A stretch of DNA of 64,000 nt, taken from Nicotiana tabacum. Lineage: Eukaryota; Streptophyta; Magnoliopsida; Solanales; Solanaceae. The DNA is taken from NCBI RefSeq assembly GCF_000715075.1, contig NC_134095.1, forward strand, positions 8,604,722 through 8,668,721, read 5' to 3'. Below, in pieces: positions 33,140 through 44,122 of this stretch. The notes below the pieces were generated by a model. It was not told the DNA's origin and ran no database searches. It worked only from the letters and a program-made list of their open reading frames with translations. Numbering within the stretch: the first letter of the stretch is position 1; each line of letters starts with the position of its first letter. Both the position numbers and the translations under genes were made by a program.

Positions 33140-33530
33140 ACACGGCCTTTCAACACTTCGGGGATGAAGATTTTAAGGCTGTGAGGGTCAACCGATCAAA
33201 AACTCTAAAGGATGATCGAAAGTGGCTGTTTATGCAAAGTCAGCCTTCCGCCGTCCCTTTCGGGAACATTTGGCTATTTTTGACAAAACAGTATCGCTTG
33301 ATTTATTTATGACCGTTTTTTTTAAAATAGTAGCCCGACATTGGGAGCACGGCCTTACAGAGCCTCGGGGACGAGGATTCTAAGGCCGTTGGGCAAATTG
33401 GTCAAAATTCAGAAAATGACCAAAAGCGGCCGTTTATGCAAAGTCAGCCTTCCGGCGCGTCGCTTCCGGGAACATTCGGCTACATTTGACAAAAGCGACA
33501 TCACCCAACTCATTTATGATGAAATTAAAA
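33140..33530. repeat. Tandem duplication of about 205 bp in the Ogre leader
   Basis: Both copies have CGGCCTT(T/A)CA ... TTCGGGGATGA or CTCGGGGACGA, a GTTTATGCAAAGTCAGCCTT core (about 33230 and 33435) and GGGAACATT(T/C)GGCTA. The copies are clearly diverged, so the duplication predates this insertion. Confidence 0.75.
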
Positions 33531-33569
33531 TTCTGACATTTTGGCTATTTCTGAAAAAGGGGAGGTTGG

Positions 33570-33624
33570 ACCCGATGAGGGTTGCCTACGTATCTCACAC
33601 CCTGTGAGAATCAAACCGGCGTAG
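33570..33624. other. Ogre three-helix module, copy A
   Basis: H1 ACCC (33570-33573) with GGGT (33579-33582), loop GATGA; H2 CTACG (33586-33590) with CGTAG (33620-33624); H3 TCTCAC (33593-33598) with GTGAGA (33604-33609), loop ACCCT. Followed by TTCGGG. It lies in the leader upstream of ORF1. Confidence 0.6.
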
Positions 33625-34119
33625 TTCGGGCCATCGTGAATAGAGTAAGTAAACTAACTCCCCTTTTTTTCTTTTTGGAAAAAGAATAAAGTTTTTTTTT
33701 TGATTTTTGTTTCTTTTGGATTTTTCTAAAAAAAATGCTTTAAAAGAAGAAGGATTTTTTTTTTTTAGATTTTGATTTTTGACTCTATTTTTATTTTTGA
33801 AAGAAAGACTTCTAAAAATTCCATTTTTTGATTGGAACTTTGAGAATTTCAGAAGAAAATATTTTTGTTTGAATTTTCATTTGTTTTCTCTTTTCTAAAT
33901 AAGAAAGAAAATATTTTCTTTGGATTTTGGTTGTCGCCTCTTAATTTTCGAAAGAGACACTTTTAAGAAAATATTTTGGATTTTCGAGTTTTTGTTTTTT
34001 AAAAAAAAATTTACAAAAGTACTTCTAAAGAAAAATAAAAATATTTTTGGATTTTAATTTTTAATTCCATGACATTTATGAAAGAAAGACTTTTAAAGAA
34101 GGAAAGTCTTTAAAAGAAC

Positions 34120-34121
<2 letters not shown>

Positions 34122-34171
<50 letters not shown>
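34122..34171. repeat. (TA)n microsatellite
   Basis: About 24 uninterrupted AT dinucleotides within the Ogre leader. Confidence 0.97.
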
Positions 34172-34173
<2 letters not shown>

Positions 34174-34448
34174 ATTCTCTTTTTTTTTCTGATTTTTTTG
34201 ATTTTTTGGGAAAAATACTTCAAAATAAAGGAGACCCGTATTTTAGATTTTTGATTTTTATTGATTTTTTTTGTATGAAAGATGTTAGAAAGGAGGAAAC
34301 CATTTTTTTTTGAGTTTTAAAATTACTTTTCTTTTCAATAAGTATTTTCAAAAACCGGTCAACATGCATGTCTGCAGCAAATAAATGTTCAAAACAAACA
34401 CGATGCAGCAGGATGGTCTTTTTTCATTTCAGGTTGCTTGTCCTAGAC

Positions 34449-34472
34449 GGACTCAACCCCTGTGTTGAGTCC
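34449..34472. other. Perfect 9-bp hairpin in the Ogre leader
   Basis: GGACTCAAC (34449-34457) pairs with GTTGAGTCC (34464-34472) around a 6-base loop. It lies about 435 nt downstream of the primer-binding site in sense direction, a position where packaging or dimerisation hairpins occur in other retroelements. Function is inference. Confidence 0.5.
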
Positions 34473-34906
34473 CCTATGTCAAATGCAACATGATGCAAAT
34501 AAGCGTTCCTACTAGGGATCCGACATGAGGTTTTGTTATACTAGGTTTATAACCTGGGTATTTGTTCTAGACTGTGTACCCGAGCGGACAACTCGAGTCG
34601 AGGAGGGGGCTACGTACCGGGGACCCGCGAGATCGTCCGGCTTTATAACTTGTCCGGCCTCTTTCTTATTTCAGGGTATGACACTAACAGAATAGGGAGT
34701 CTCGACCAGCAAGCACATCCCCGAAGATGAGAAGAGGAGGGTTTCGGCACAGTTTATATACAGTTCAGATAATATCAAAGCGGTAAAAGTCAACATTAAG
34801 CACGTTATGCCCAAACATGTAATAAAGATCAGATAATAAAGCCAAATATAACAATTATTCTAAGCTCGAATTCTTGAACCCTGAACCAGAGATTCTGGGT
34901 TCTTAG

Positions 34907-34924
34907 TCCCCAGCGGAGTCGCCA
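34907..34924 (-). promoter_or_regulatory. Ogre primer-binding site (tRNA-Arg type)
   Basis: The sense strand reads TGGCGACTCCGCTGGGGA four bases after the 5' LTR. The complement ends in GTCGCCA, the 3' end of a tRNA. This matches the arginine-tRNA site reported for Ogre elements. Confidence 0.85.
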
Positions 34925-34928
34925 GAGC

Positions 34929-37900
34929 TGTCACACCTCCTTTTTGCCCGCCTACCCCGAAGGATAAATGCGTGAGGGAGTTTTCCAATTTAAGTGACAA
35001 TAATCGAAATATGGGATTATTTATTTATTTCAGAGTCGCCACTTGGGAAAGGTTTGGCTTTTGGTGTCCCAAGTCACCGGTTTATCTTGAATCCCAATTC
35101 GAGGAAAATATTCGACTTTCCAAATGAAGTCTGCGAACCAGAAATTCTAAGTAAGGAATTCTGTTGACCCGAGGGAAGGTGTTAGGCACCCCCGAATCCC
35201 GTGGTTCTAGCACGGTCGCTTAAATTGTTGTAATGGCTAAATATCTGATTTTTATACATGTTATAACTTGTGTGCTTTTATTAAGTTTAAACCGCTTTTA
35301 TTATTATTTTTTAATAGAATTGCAACGTCGTGAAAATGCATCTCGAACCACGTCACAATCAATGCACCCGCGGTTGTTAATACGTTCCGACTCCGTTGAG
35401 ATTTGGATTTTGGTCACATAAATGCGCACCCGAATTTAAGCATGTAATTTAATTAAAATCGCGTCCAAAGAGTCTAACGCGTTATTATCTTTGGGAAAAA
35501 CCGTGAAGTTCGCTAGACGGCCCATCCCAGAAAATCTAAGTATTTATTATGACCAAGTATTGAGGGCCCCGCAATTTACATTTTTATTTGGCGAGGCTCG
35601 TCTCTTTATTCTTAAAAGGATAATCTTAGAATGACTACATTTTCTATTTTTCGTTCGTCTCAAAAATGAAAGAAGAAAAATATATATGCTAATTAAATCA
35701 CATGCTTGGCAAGTTCGGGCCTCTTATCAATTATTAGATTACAAAGATGCTAACGCGAAATTGCGATCGAATTTGCTCAAAAGAAAATTGTTTTGTGTCT
35801 TATTCTATAATTGATCATTACCAAATGAAATTATAAATAAAATATAGAATTGACAAACGCTATCGTCGAAACAAACAAATTATTCTTTAACTAATTTAAA
35901 CTTCACATTATTAGACAAATTGAACCATTGGAACTAATTATTCTTTTTTAAAACTATTTGAAAATGAACCAACCTTGACTACCAACACATTCGAGGGTTG
36001 TTAAACTTGATCGACACTTTAAAAATCTATTACATTTAAAGGAACTCTAACAAACCTTGTTCGAAATCAACTCATGCCTATTAAACTAAACTACGTGAGT
36101 TATTAATGGATTCCCTTAAGCACGAATTGAATTACGACACACTGTCTATGAATAAGGTATCTAATGCTGTTGAACTTGAATCGTATTAAACTATACTAAA
36201 CAACTGTATTAATACCAATTCCAAATTACGCCAGCCCAAGACAATCCAAAACTAAATACAGATGAAATCGAAATTAGTCCACTACACGACTGTTTAACTA
36301 TTAATTGTAAGATAACGGATCTAGAACTAGTTAATTCTGTTGTTAAAGCTTTCAGTTAAACTAATTACGTTATTAAAGTTATTGACTAAACAAAATTTAG
36401 CAAACTAGATAGTTCATTAACAAATCAAAACCAAATCAAATTATACAGTTTACCTTCCCAAACGGTATCGAACAAAAATAAACTTATATTAATTACACAT
36501 CAACTAATATCTATTTTGAAAACACAGATGCGGGGTAAACTACATAAGCACAGATGTGGAGGCCAAAGCATGAATACTTCCATTTTTCAATCTTTCAACT
36601 TAAAGTTACATCAAAGCTTAATTCGAATGTGTACCTGAATTGGAAAGTGAGAAGAAGGAGAGGTGAATCAGCAGCAGCAGATAACAAATAACAGTAGTGG
36701 CACTAGAATCAGTAGTGTGGGACAAATAAGATATAACCCAGTGAAACTCAGAGATCCAGAAATGTTTTAGAAAAGAAAATCCCAAAGAGTTGAACAGATT
36801 GTCTCAAAATCAATTGGAAATAGATCAAACACCAACTTGAAATCAACTGGGACAAATCTGACAACAAACAGCTCAAACCAAACAAACCTAGAATAGCTTT
36901 GGTTGGGCCTAAATCTCAAACTGAATGTGAACAATGGAACAGTGTCCTTTTCTGGAATTTCAGAGTTTTTCCAGGGGTTTTCTTTCTGCCCTTTTTTAAG
37001 TTTTTGCTCTCCAGAACTCTCTCCTCTTTTTTTGTTCTCTTTTGTCTCTTTTATATGCCTATTAGAAGAGAAGAACCTCCTTTTTCAAAGACAGGCTGCC
37101 CTGGGTTAAAATAACTCCTCATGGATGTCATTTCCACTTAGGATTCTCTAAGCATGGAGTTTTTCCTATTTTTAATCTCCTGAAGTTCAAAAATGTAGTG
37201 AATATCCTACTGTACAGCAGGTTCCACTACCATTCTCATGTGCATTTTCAGCTTTTTATCATTAAACTCATGCTGTTACTGATTTCCAGCTACTAAAGGC
37301 ACTTAACATATTATCACTCCCACTATTGATCACTTAATTTCATTAGTTTAAGTAATATTTTAGTACCCTACTGTCAGCCCACTAACACTTATACATTTCA
37401 AAACTTTTAAACTCCAGAATACCCCTGAAAACTCCTGTGATTTATGGTATTACCTTTAAGCTTAGAAGTCTGAAGTTATAGCCTATATAAGCTTACTCCT
37501 AAGACTGGTTTCAGGTTAAACTTACAGTTCTACAGCTATATCCAATTCATTCATTCATTGATTCAAACTCAGTCAAATAGGGGAGTTAATCCAATGGCAT
37601 GAGTTGGTCATATTGGGAACCAATCCTGACCAACTCAAAGCCAAAGGATCAAGCAGGCAGTTGAGAATGCAAACAAAGATCAAAACGATACTGAAACCAG
37701 CATATTGATACGAGTTTTTCTTAACATAGAGAAGAGGAATCATGCTAGAAATTCTACTGGAATGAGCAGACTCATATTTTTTCTAGTTTTTCAAGTGAGT
37801 TTAGTTTAGGACACTTACTTAATTGACCATATGAGCTACAACAGATAGCTAACAAACAATAACGAAATATATCAAGCAGGTCACCAGATGGCTTTCAGTG

Positions 37901-39502
37901 ACTTTGGATGCAACAGGGGATTTTAACACGAACTTAACTATCCTATGATTCTAAACAGGTTGGACACATAATTCACTGTAAGTACAAGTAACAAACAATC
38001 AGAAGAAAAATGACTAAATAAAAGGTCTTATGAAGACGGACAGAATTGAAAGGAAATAACAGAAAAAAAATCAAACAAATTAACTAAACATGCAAGCAAA
38101 TACAAGTAGAACACAAACAAGAACAGAAGGAAAAGAAACTTATCTCGGAAGATTAAGAACAAAACGAACCAGGCTCGAACTGGACTCGACCTCTTTTGAG
38201 GTCGAACGGACTTTAATCGAAGTGTTCTCAACTGAGAACAACTCGATTAAGGTCTATTAGACCCCAACCTTTCATTAATTTGGTCAAAACCCCCATGGTG
38301 TTGTGTTCTAGGGTTTACATAGTATATCTGGGGCTTGAAGCTCTATGGTTAGATTCGACCCAAACCAGGCTTAGTTTGGTTACGAGGAAGGTCAGGGGAG
38401 TCACTGGTACGAATTTGGGGTGGATTGGCATAGGCTGAGGTTTGGCTCGAATCTTCAAATGAAGATTTGAGACGATGTAGGTTGATTCGAGACAAGGGAG
38501 CAACATATTTGGAACGGGGGTGGTCAGACGGCTTAGGGGTGTTAGTTTGGTGACCGGTGGCGTTGATGCCGCCGGGTTTCAGGCGACGGGGTAAGGTGGT
38601 GGCGTTAGGGTTTCATGGGGTCGTCTGGTTCGTTGAGAGAGACGAAGAGAGGGTGGGTAGCTTAGGGGGTGTGGGCTGCATTTGAAAACATATATAGTGG
38701 GTGGAGGTTTGATCCTGGTCGTTGGATCAAGAATGATCAACGACCAAGATCTTTCACTTGGGTGAAACGGCGTCGTGTGATTTAAGTGAGACTGGGTCGG
38801 TTTCTAGGGTTAAGTGGGTCGGGTATCAGGGAGAGCCTGGAGCTATTGGATTGGATGGGATGAACGGCTCTAATTGGTCATGCCTAAACGACGTCGTTTG
38901 GATTAATGAGAGAGCTGAACTGGACCGTTGGATCTGTTTGACCAACGGTCCAGATGGAAGGTGCCAAGACGGCGTCGTTCCTTGTGTCTGAGGGACGGAC
39001 TAGATCAATGTGTTTTGGGCCTGATTTTCCTTGGGTTTAAAATGAGCCCAGGTCCGAATTTTTCTCAATTTTTGCAGTCTTTTCTTTTCCTTCTTTAATT
39101 CTAATTAAAAAACACAATTTCTAATTAAATTATAAAATCAAAAATAAACTAAACAAATATTAATTTACACTTAAAACAATCAACACACAAATTAAAATAT
39201 TTAATTAAAATAAAATCACACAATGACGACAAATAAAAGAAAAAAAATAAATATTTTTGCGATTTTCCTTTTAGAACCAAACTATGATTTGATTAATTCC
39301 TAAATGCACAATTAAATCCTAAATATACATGCAACATGTATTTCTTATTTTTTATGATTAACTACAACAAAGCAAACATTTACGGACAAAAATAATTACC
39401 AAAAATGTCACACAAATTCTCGAAATTGTACTCGAAGGTAACTTGTTTTATTTTCGATTTCTTTTGGAGTAATTTCCGTGAAGCAAAAATCACGTGCTCA
39501 CA
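34929..39502 (-). repeat. Ogre 5' LTR (4,574 bp)
   Basis: Sense orientation starts at 39502 with TGTGAGCACGTGATTTTTGC, holding a CACGTG G-box at 39491-39496. A TATA-like CTATATATG lies at about 38689-38697, some 810 nt into the LTR; the same string is in the 3' LTR. A sample of 300 bases (15301-15600 against 35221-35520) shows 8 differences. Confidence 0.95.
38689..38697 (-). promoter_or_regulatory. Candidate TATA box of the Ogre 5' LTR
   Basis: CTATATATG on the sense strand, downstream of a GC-rich stretch (38740-39000). It is the only clear TATA-like string in the first kilobase of the LTR that I noticed. The start site is not otherwise supported. Confidence 0.4.
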
Positions 39503-39507
39503 ATTGA

Positions 39508-40759
39508 TAGTAGATGATAATTATGCAATTTAGATACTATTTACATTCTAATTTGGCCGCACTTATATCAATGTTTGAATGTTAAAAGATAACAAAATAT
39601 TCTAATTAAGAGTTTTACATTTTGTCGGAGCCACTCCGAGCTAGGAGGAAGCTAAAGAGTGTTTTGAAGTCAATATGGAGCTTGGAAGGCAATCGGAGGA
39701 TGACACGGTCGAAAAGGAGAAAGAAGAGCAAGTGCCAGCTCCGCGGCCACAGATAGAACATGGGGAAAATCCGCGGCCAGATCGGCGGTCCAATCCGTGG
39801 CCGCGGACGGGCTGACGGAAGCCAAGAACCCTGGGTCAATTATGTAATTTTCAGGGTGACTAACCTATATTTATATGAAGCCTAATTCGTACAAAAGAGA
39901 GGGATAACTGTTTTTTGAGAGAATTTGAAGGCAAGAACACGAAAAAAAGACAGAGAATTTTCTTAGAGTTTTTATCTTCTTATTTTTAATTCCATTGTTG
40001 ATTATGACTTTATATAGTGAATTCTTATCTATTAGTATGAGTAGCTAAACCCGTCATCTAGGGTTTATGGAGCCAATTATTGTATGAAGTCTTGACTATG
40101 TTTTAATATAATTGAGCCGTTTTTACTCTATGATTGTTCAACTACGTGTTGTCTCGAGATTAATTGAAAGGGCCCTTGATTAATCGTGTCTAGTTATCTT
40201 GTGTTGCTTGAGAAAGAACACTTTGTTAGATTGTTGTTGAATAACACCACTTTCGGGTAAGTTAAGAGATTAATTACTTGAATGTAAAAGCGGGGTTAGA
40301 GATAATAAAGTTTTGGTGGGATAATTTTGAGTTGCATAAATTGTTAACTAGAGTAGTTCGAGAGAATGCTTCTAATAATATTATCGTAATTGATTGAGAG
40401 ATAATTGCGGTAACCCAGAACTCATATTTCTTATAGAGTGTTACAAAGAGATTATAGCTAATGTATCAGGAATTAATCCGACAATTGGAGAAATCAATAA
40501 CCCTAGACCATTTTACCATTGAATTCAACTCCACTCTTGCTTATTGCTAGTTTATTGTCATTATTCCTTAGTTAACTAAATTCGACTCATTATCCATTAA
40601 AAATCTTGAATCCGGGAATTGTTTGAGCTTATCATTAGCAGTGCTAAAAGTTATAGTAAATAGGTTAGTTACCTGTGGGATTCGGCTCCGGACTGAACCA
40701 GATTATATATTTGCAATGACCGCTTAATCCTTTTTATAAGGCATAGTTGGGCATGATCA
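39508..40759 (+). mobile_element. Athila-like solo LTR (body; first three bases at 15004-15006)
   Basis: With 15004-15006 this makes a 1,255-bp unit starting TGATAGTAGATG and ending GGGCATGATCA, flanked by CCTAT (14999-15003 and 40760-40764). The 3' part shares TATGAGTAGCTA.ACCC and CTAGGGTT with the Athila LTR at 57758-59274, and both start TGATA and end GATCA. A CG-rich inverted repeat CCGCGGCCAC (39741-39750) and GTGGCCGCGG (39797-39806) lies just upstream of the TATA-like CTATATTTATATG (39865-39877). It sits between two halves of a LINE, whose ITQY (left) and RLISLCN (right) readings should be adjacent. Confidence 0.82.
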
Positions 40760-40764
40760 CCTAT

Positions 40765-43700
40765 ATTGAGTAATATTTTTTGGATGCTTTATCTTTGGAA
40801 TAAGCGTGGCGAATGCCATGTTATATACTCAGGGATCATTAGTGTAGTAAAAGCTTTTGTACATACATCAATGATAGCTGAGTTTGTAGCAGTCCAGTAT
40901 TTTTGGATGAAAATTGGATGAATGCCGTCCGGGCTTGGTGACTTTAAAGGTTTAAAGAATTTAATGATTTTTTTTAATAATTTTAGTGAGTGAAAGAGGT
41001 TTAGCTAGAGTTTCCTTATCTTGATTGGAGAGTACGTGGAGTAGGATTGGGTTAGGTGCAATATTTTTGGAGCATGAAGTTAGCTCGGCTGTGTAGATTT
41101 TGTTGAAGTATCCTATAATAACATCCTAGATTCTGTGTGGATCAAATGTCCAATTACCAACTGAATCATTTAGTCTTAATATCTTATTTTTTCTGCTTCG
41201 TTGGCTAGCAGAAATGTGAAAAAACTTAATGTTAACATCCCATCATTAATCCACTGTACTCTAGACTTTAATTTCCAAAAATCTTGTTTATTCTGAAAAA
41301 TTATATTATAATTTTTGATTAGACTGTTTTCTAGAGTATGGTGAAGGGGGTTTTTCCTTAAGGGGACGTGTTTTGTAGTCCCAGAATACGGGAAATCAAT
41401 ATTTTTTATAAAAAAAATATGTTGTTCTTCCACGTAGTCTGTGAATGAAGAGATGGAAGTTGTGTAATTATTATTATTTACCTAAAGTTGTTTCACTATA
41501 TTTTTAAAGTACGGATGACTAAGACACATAAATTAATAACAGAAAACATGTGTTGGCTTATTTATAGGCTTTGTCAGATTAAGTAGCAGAGGGAAGTGGT
41601 AGTAACGTGGCCTATGTGTGGCAGTGGTGTCTAGGAATAGTTCTACCCAATCAGAATTGCCAAGAAACTGATCTAACCTATCTAAAATTTGTTGCCTTTT
41701 TTATTTTTTTATTGGTCCAAGTAAACCTTGGCCCCATAAATCCTAGGTCAATCATATTAAGATTGTCTAGGCATTGTATAGAGGCAGTAGCCATAATATT
41801 ATTAATTGTCCTTCCTCCAAAATTTTCATAAGTACGGGTGAATTCACTAAACAACAACAAACAACAACAACGATCCAGTATAATCTCACAAGTGAGGTCT
41901 GGGGAGGGTAATATGTATGCAGACTTTACCCCTGCCCCGAAGGGTAGAGAGGCTGTTTCCAGGAGACCCTCAGCTCAAAAAAGCAACAGGAGTCAATATA
42001 TTAGTACCATAAAAATGCATAATAAAATAATAGCAGTATAAGAGATATGAAATACAGGATACGAAATATGAAATAGTTGGCTGGTATAGTAAAACTAGCA
42101 GGTAAAGCCCTGCATCAATAGCTGACCAATGACATTCTTAGTCTAACTCCTAACTGGTTAGTCTCACTCTATTGTGTCGCGCCATGTCCTGTCTGATCAC
42201 CTCTCCCCAATACTTCTTAGGTCGCGCTCTACCTCTCCGCGTGCCCACTACAGCCAGTCGCTCACTTCTCCTCACCGGTGCATCAGTGCTCCTCCTCTGA
42301 ATGTGCCTGAACCACCTGAGTCTCACTTCCCGCATCTTGTCCTCCATGGGGGCCACGCCCACCTTCTCTCGAATATCTTCATTCCTAATCTTATCCATCC
42401 TAGTATGCCCGCACATCCACCTCAACATCCTCATCTCTGCTACTTTCATCTTCTGGATGTGTGAGTTCTTTACCGGCCAACATTCAGTTCCATATAACAT
42501 GGCAGGCCTAACCACTGCTCTATAAAACTTACCTTTTAGTAATTCCATAGTATTTTACAATTAACTAGAAAAGTGCTAGCATAAACTAAAAACAATAGAT
42601 ATGGTTATGATGTTCTACTAACTTGCACATTGATAAGAATTTCTTGGTCAGTGACTGCCACCGGATCAATTTTCAGCTCTTCCTATTTTCACATTAACAC
42701 AACCCACCCGAGAAGCCATCTGCTCCAATTTCCAACATGTAAGTGAAGCCAATAAATTCCATTAGGTCGTAGTGATTCTGCATGTGAGTCTCAGTCAAGC
42801 ATATGATGGACGGGTTATTCCAGTCAACAATGTCTTTGAAGAATCGTCTAATTTCCTGGTTGTTGCAGCCTCTGCAGTTCCATAGCAGAATCTTCATTTT
42901 GGGTTCATTGGTTATGCGTGAGCACCTACCCGAAGCAAGTGACATACACACGTGTGCAACCAGTGGGTGATCTTCTCCATTGTTCATTGGTAGTGGTTGG
43001 TCTTCCTCCATCAGAGTTAGTAGAATCAGTGTGACATACTTGTGGATTATCGAGTAGGGTATGTGCGAATGTTCATTGCAATTCTCAGTTCATTCTTTGG
43101 AACCGTGATGAAGTGCCATTTTTCTCTATTTTCGTGGAGTGTTATCAAGAGTGACTCTCTCAATGTGATGTGTTGCAACAGTTGATCTAGGATTCTTGGT
43201 GTCTGCACTTTTGGGTTCATTAGGATTATGATATCCTTCTGGGTTTAAAGGGGGCAATGGCTCCAATGGCATGATTTCTTCTTCGATGTCCAGATTCTCG
43301 GGTAGATTGATATCCTCCATTTTCGGCGTCGAAAGCAACCAACTGTTCTATGAACTGTGGGGATGTATATACCTTATGGACTTCCTATGCATGTACCTAT
43401 TGCACTACATTGTTCAGATGGTTCACCATTTCCATGATAGCTATTTCTTTGGCATATACTGTCTCCATGGATATCCCCGTGCCCACTCATGTTGGAGCTG
43501 TTCTATGAGGCCTTGTGTGTTCTCCAAGAATACTAGTGCATGTTGTTGTATTCCACGGACGTCCAGTAAAGGTGCTTCTAGTGGAGGTTACAGAGTTGTT
43601 GCTTCGTTGGGCGTTTAATTCTATCATTTGAAAGTAGTAGTTGGTTGTGTGATTTTGTTAGTGGTGGTAGGGAGTGTAATACTAATTGTCTCTGTTGTGG

Positions 43701-43945
43701 CGTGGGTAGTGATAGAGACAGTGGTGGTGGTGGTTGGTGTTGTGGCGATAGTTGCGATACATTTTCTGATATTTGGGGTAAGTTTTATTGATAGAGTTGT
43801 GTGTGGTGAGAGTGACCGAATGGCCTTGGTTATATTTTTGTTGGGGTGTGGAAGGTGGCAATGGGCGAGGATAGGATAGATGGGACTTTTCAGTGGCAGT
43901 GTAGACGCTAGGCTTACCGTAGGTTTCATAATGAGAAATTACCAA
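40765..43945 (-). pseudogene. L1-type LINE, 5' block (ORF1 tail, endonuclease, RT start)
   Basis: Minus strand, from the right: a Ser/Thr/Pro-rich region (43945-43126) likely from the first ORF; the AP endonuclease start MKILLWNCRGCNNQEIRRFF and CLTETHMQNHYDL (about 42895-42790); after an RTE insertion, ENFGGRTINN and IDLGFMGPRFTWTNK (41860-41678); FWKLKSRVQWINDG (about 41260); and RT start LKPLKSPGPDGIHPIFIQKYW (about 40930-40870) ending ITQY near 40770. It continues at 14998. Frameshifts and stops are frequent. Confidence 0.85.
41846..42556 (-). mobile_element. 5'-truncated RTE-type LINE inside the L1 LINE
   Basis: On the minus strand an open C-terminal RT segment (42548-42150) reads [38 protein letters not shown] and [14 protein letters not shown], typical of the RTE clade. 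A 3' UTR with GGGGTAAAGTCTGCATACAT and CCCTCCCCAGACCTCACTTG follows, ending in (GTT)n at 41850-41880. The 5' part is missing, the usual outcome of LINE insertion. The target duplication is unclear (GAATTCACTA and AATTCCATA are similar). Confidence 0.85.
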
Positions 43946-44122
43946 AATGTGGTTCTTTTAAACTCAAAGAATTAAAATGTGTGGGAAAAAACTTAGTGAC
44001 AATTTTATATATAACGCACTTTTAAAGAACGTTATACCAGAACGACCCTTTGCCCAGTTAAGTATAGCGCCCTTTTAAACGGACCTATATTTAAACGTCA
44101 AAAAAGCGGGAATGTGTAGCGC
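43946..44122. other. Promoter-like palindromic segment, left part
   Basis: Sequence with repeated GCGC/ACGTTATA motifs (TATAACGCACTTTTAAAG, TATAGCGCCCTTTTAAAC). It continues at 46966 beyond a solo LTR. It may be the terminal or promoter region of the transposon or gene that follows. Confidence 0.35.

Larger units (their letters stand above)
33061..34906 (-). other. Ogre 5' leader
   Basis: About 1.85 kb without coding segments between the primer-binding site and ORF1. It holds a diverged tandem duplication (33140-33345 and 33349-33530), the three-helix module copy A, long T-rich and A-rich tracts (33660-34340), a (TA)n run and a perfect hairpin at 34449-34472. Such leaders carry packaging and dimerisation signals in retroelements. 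Confidence 0.6.
15007..39502 (-). mobile_element. Ogre/Tat-type Ty3/gypsy retrotransposon, 24.5 kb, complete but defective
   Basis: A 24,496-bp element on the minus strand with 4.57-kb LTRs, a perfect ATTGA target duplication, an 18-nt primer-binding site and a polypurine tract. Sense order: 5' LTR, 1.9-kb leader, ORF1, spacer, gag, protease, G-patch-like tail, intron, RT, RNase H, second RNase H, integrase, 3.6-kb non-coding region with tandem repeats, 3' LTR. Giant LTRs, an extra ORF1, an intron before RT and a second RNase H are hallmarks of the Ogre/Tat lineage. The coding parts stay mostly in one frame but hold about ten stops and one frameshift. LTRs show 8 differences in a 300-base sample, so the insertion is relatively recent. 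Confidence 0.95.

Noticed and set aside
15007..39502. Integrated plant pararetrovirus as an explanation for the long element
   Set aside because: It has LTRs, a target duplication, integrase and Ogre-type ORF1, and no movement or coat protein of caulimovirids.
39623..40715. Alternative edges TGTCGGAGCC ... TTGCA for the solo LTR
   Set aside because: No matching flanking duplication, while TGATAG ... GATCA with CCTAT on both sides fits and places the LINE parts correctly.
42174..42464. Open frames on the plus strand opposite the RTE LINE
   Set aside because: They are shadows of the minus-strand RT C-terminal frame, which matches the RTE family.
43628..43879. Val-rich open frame on the plus strand
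   Set aside because: Antisense of a Thr-rich stretch in the LINE first-ORF region; no features of a membrane protein beyond composition.
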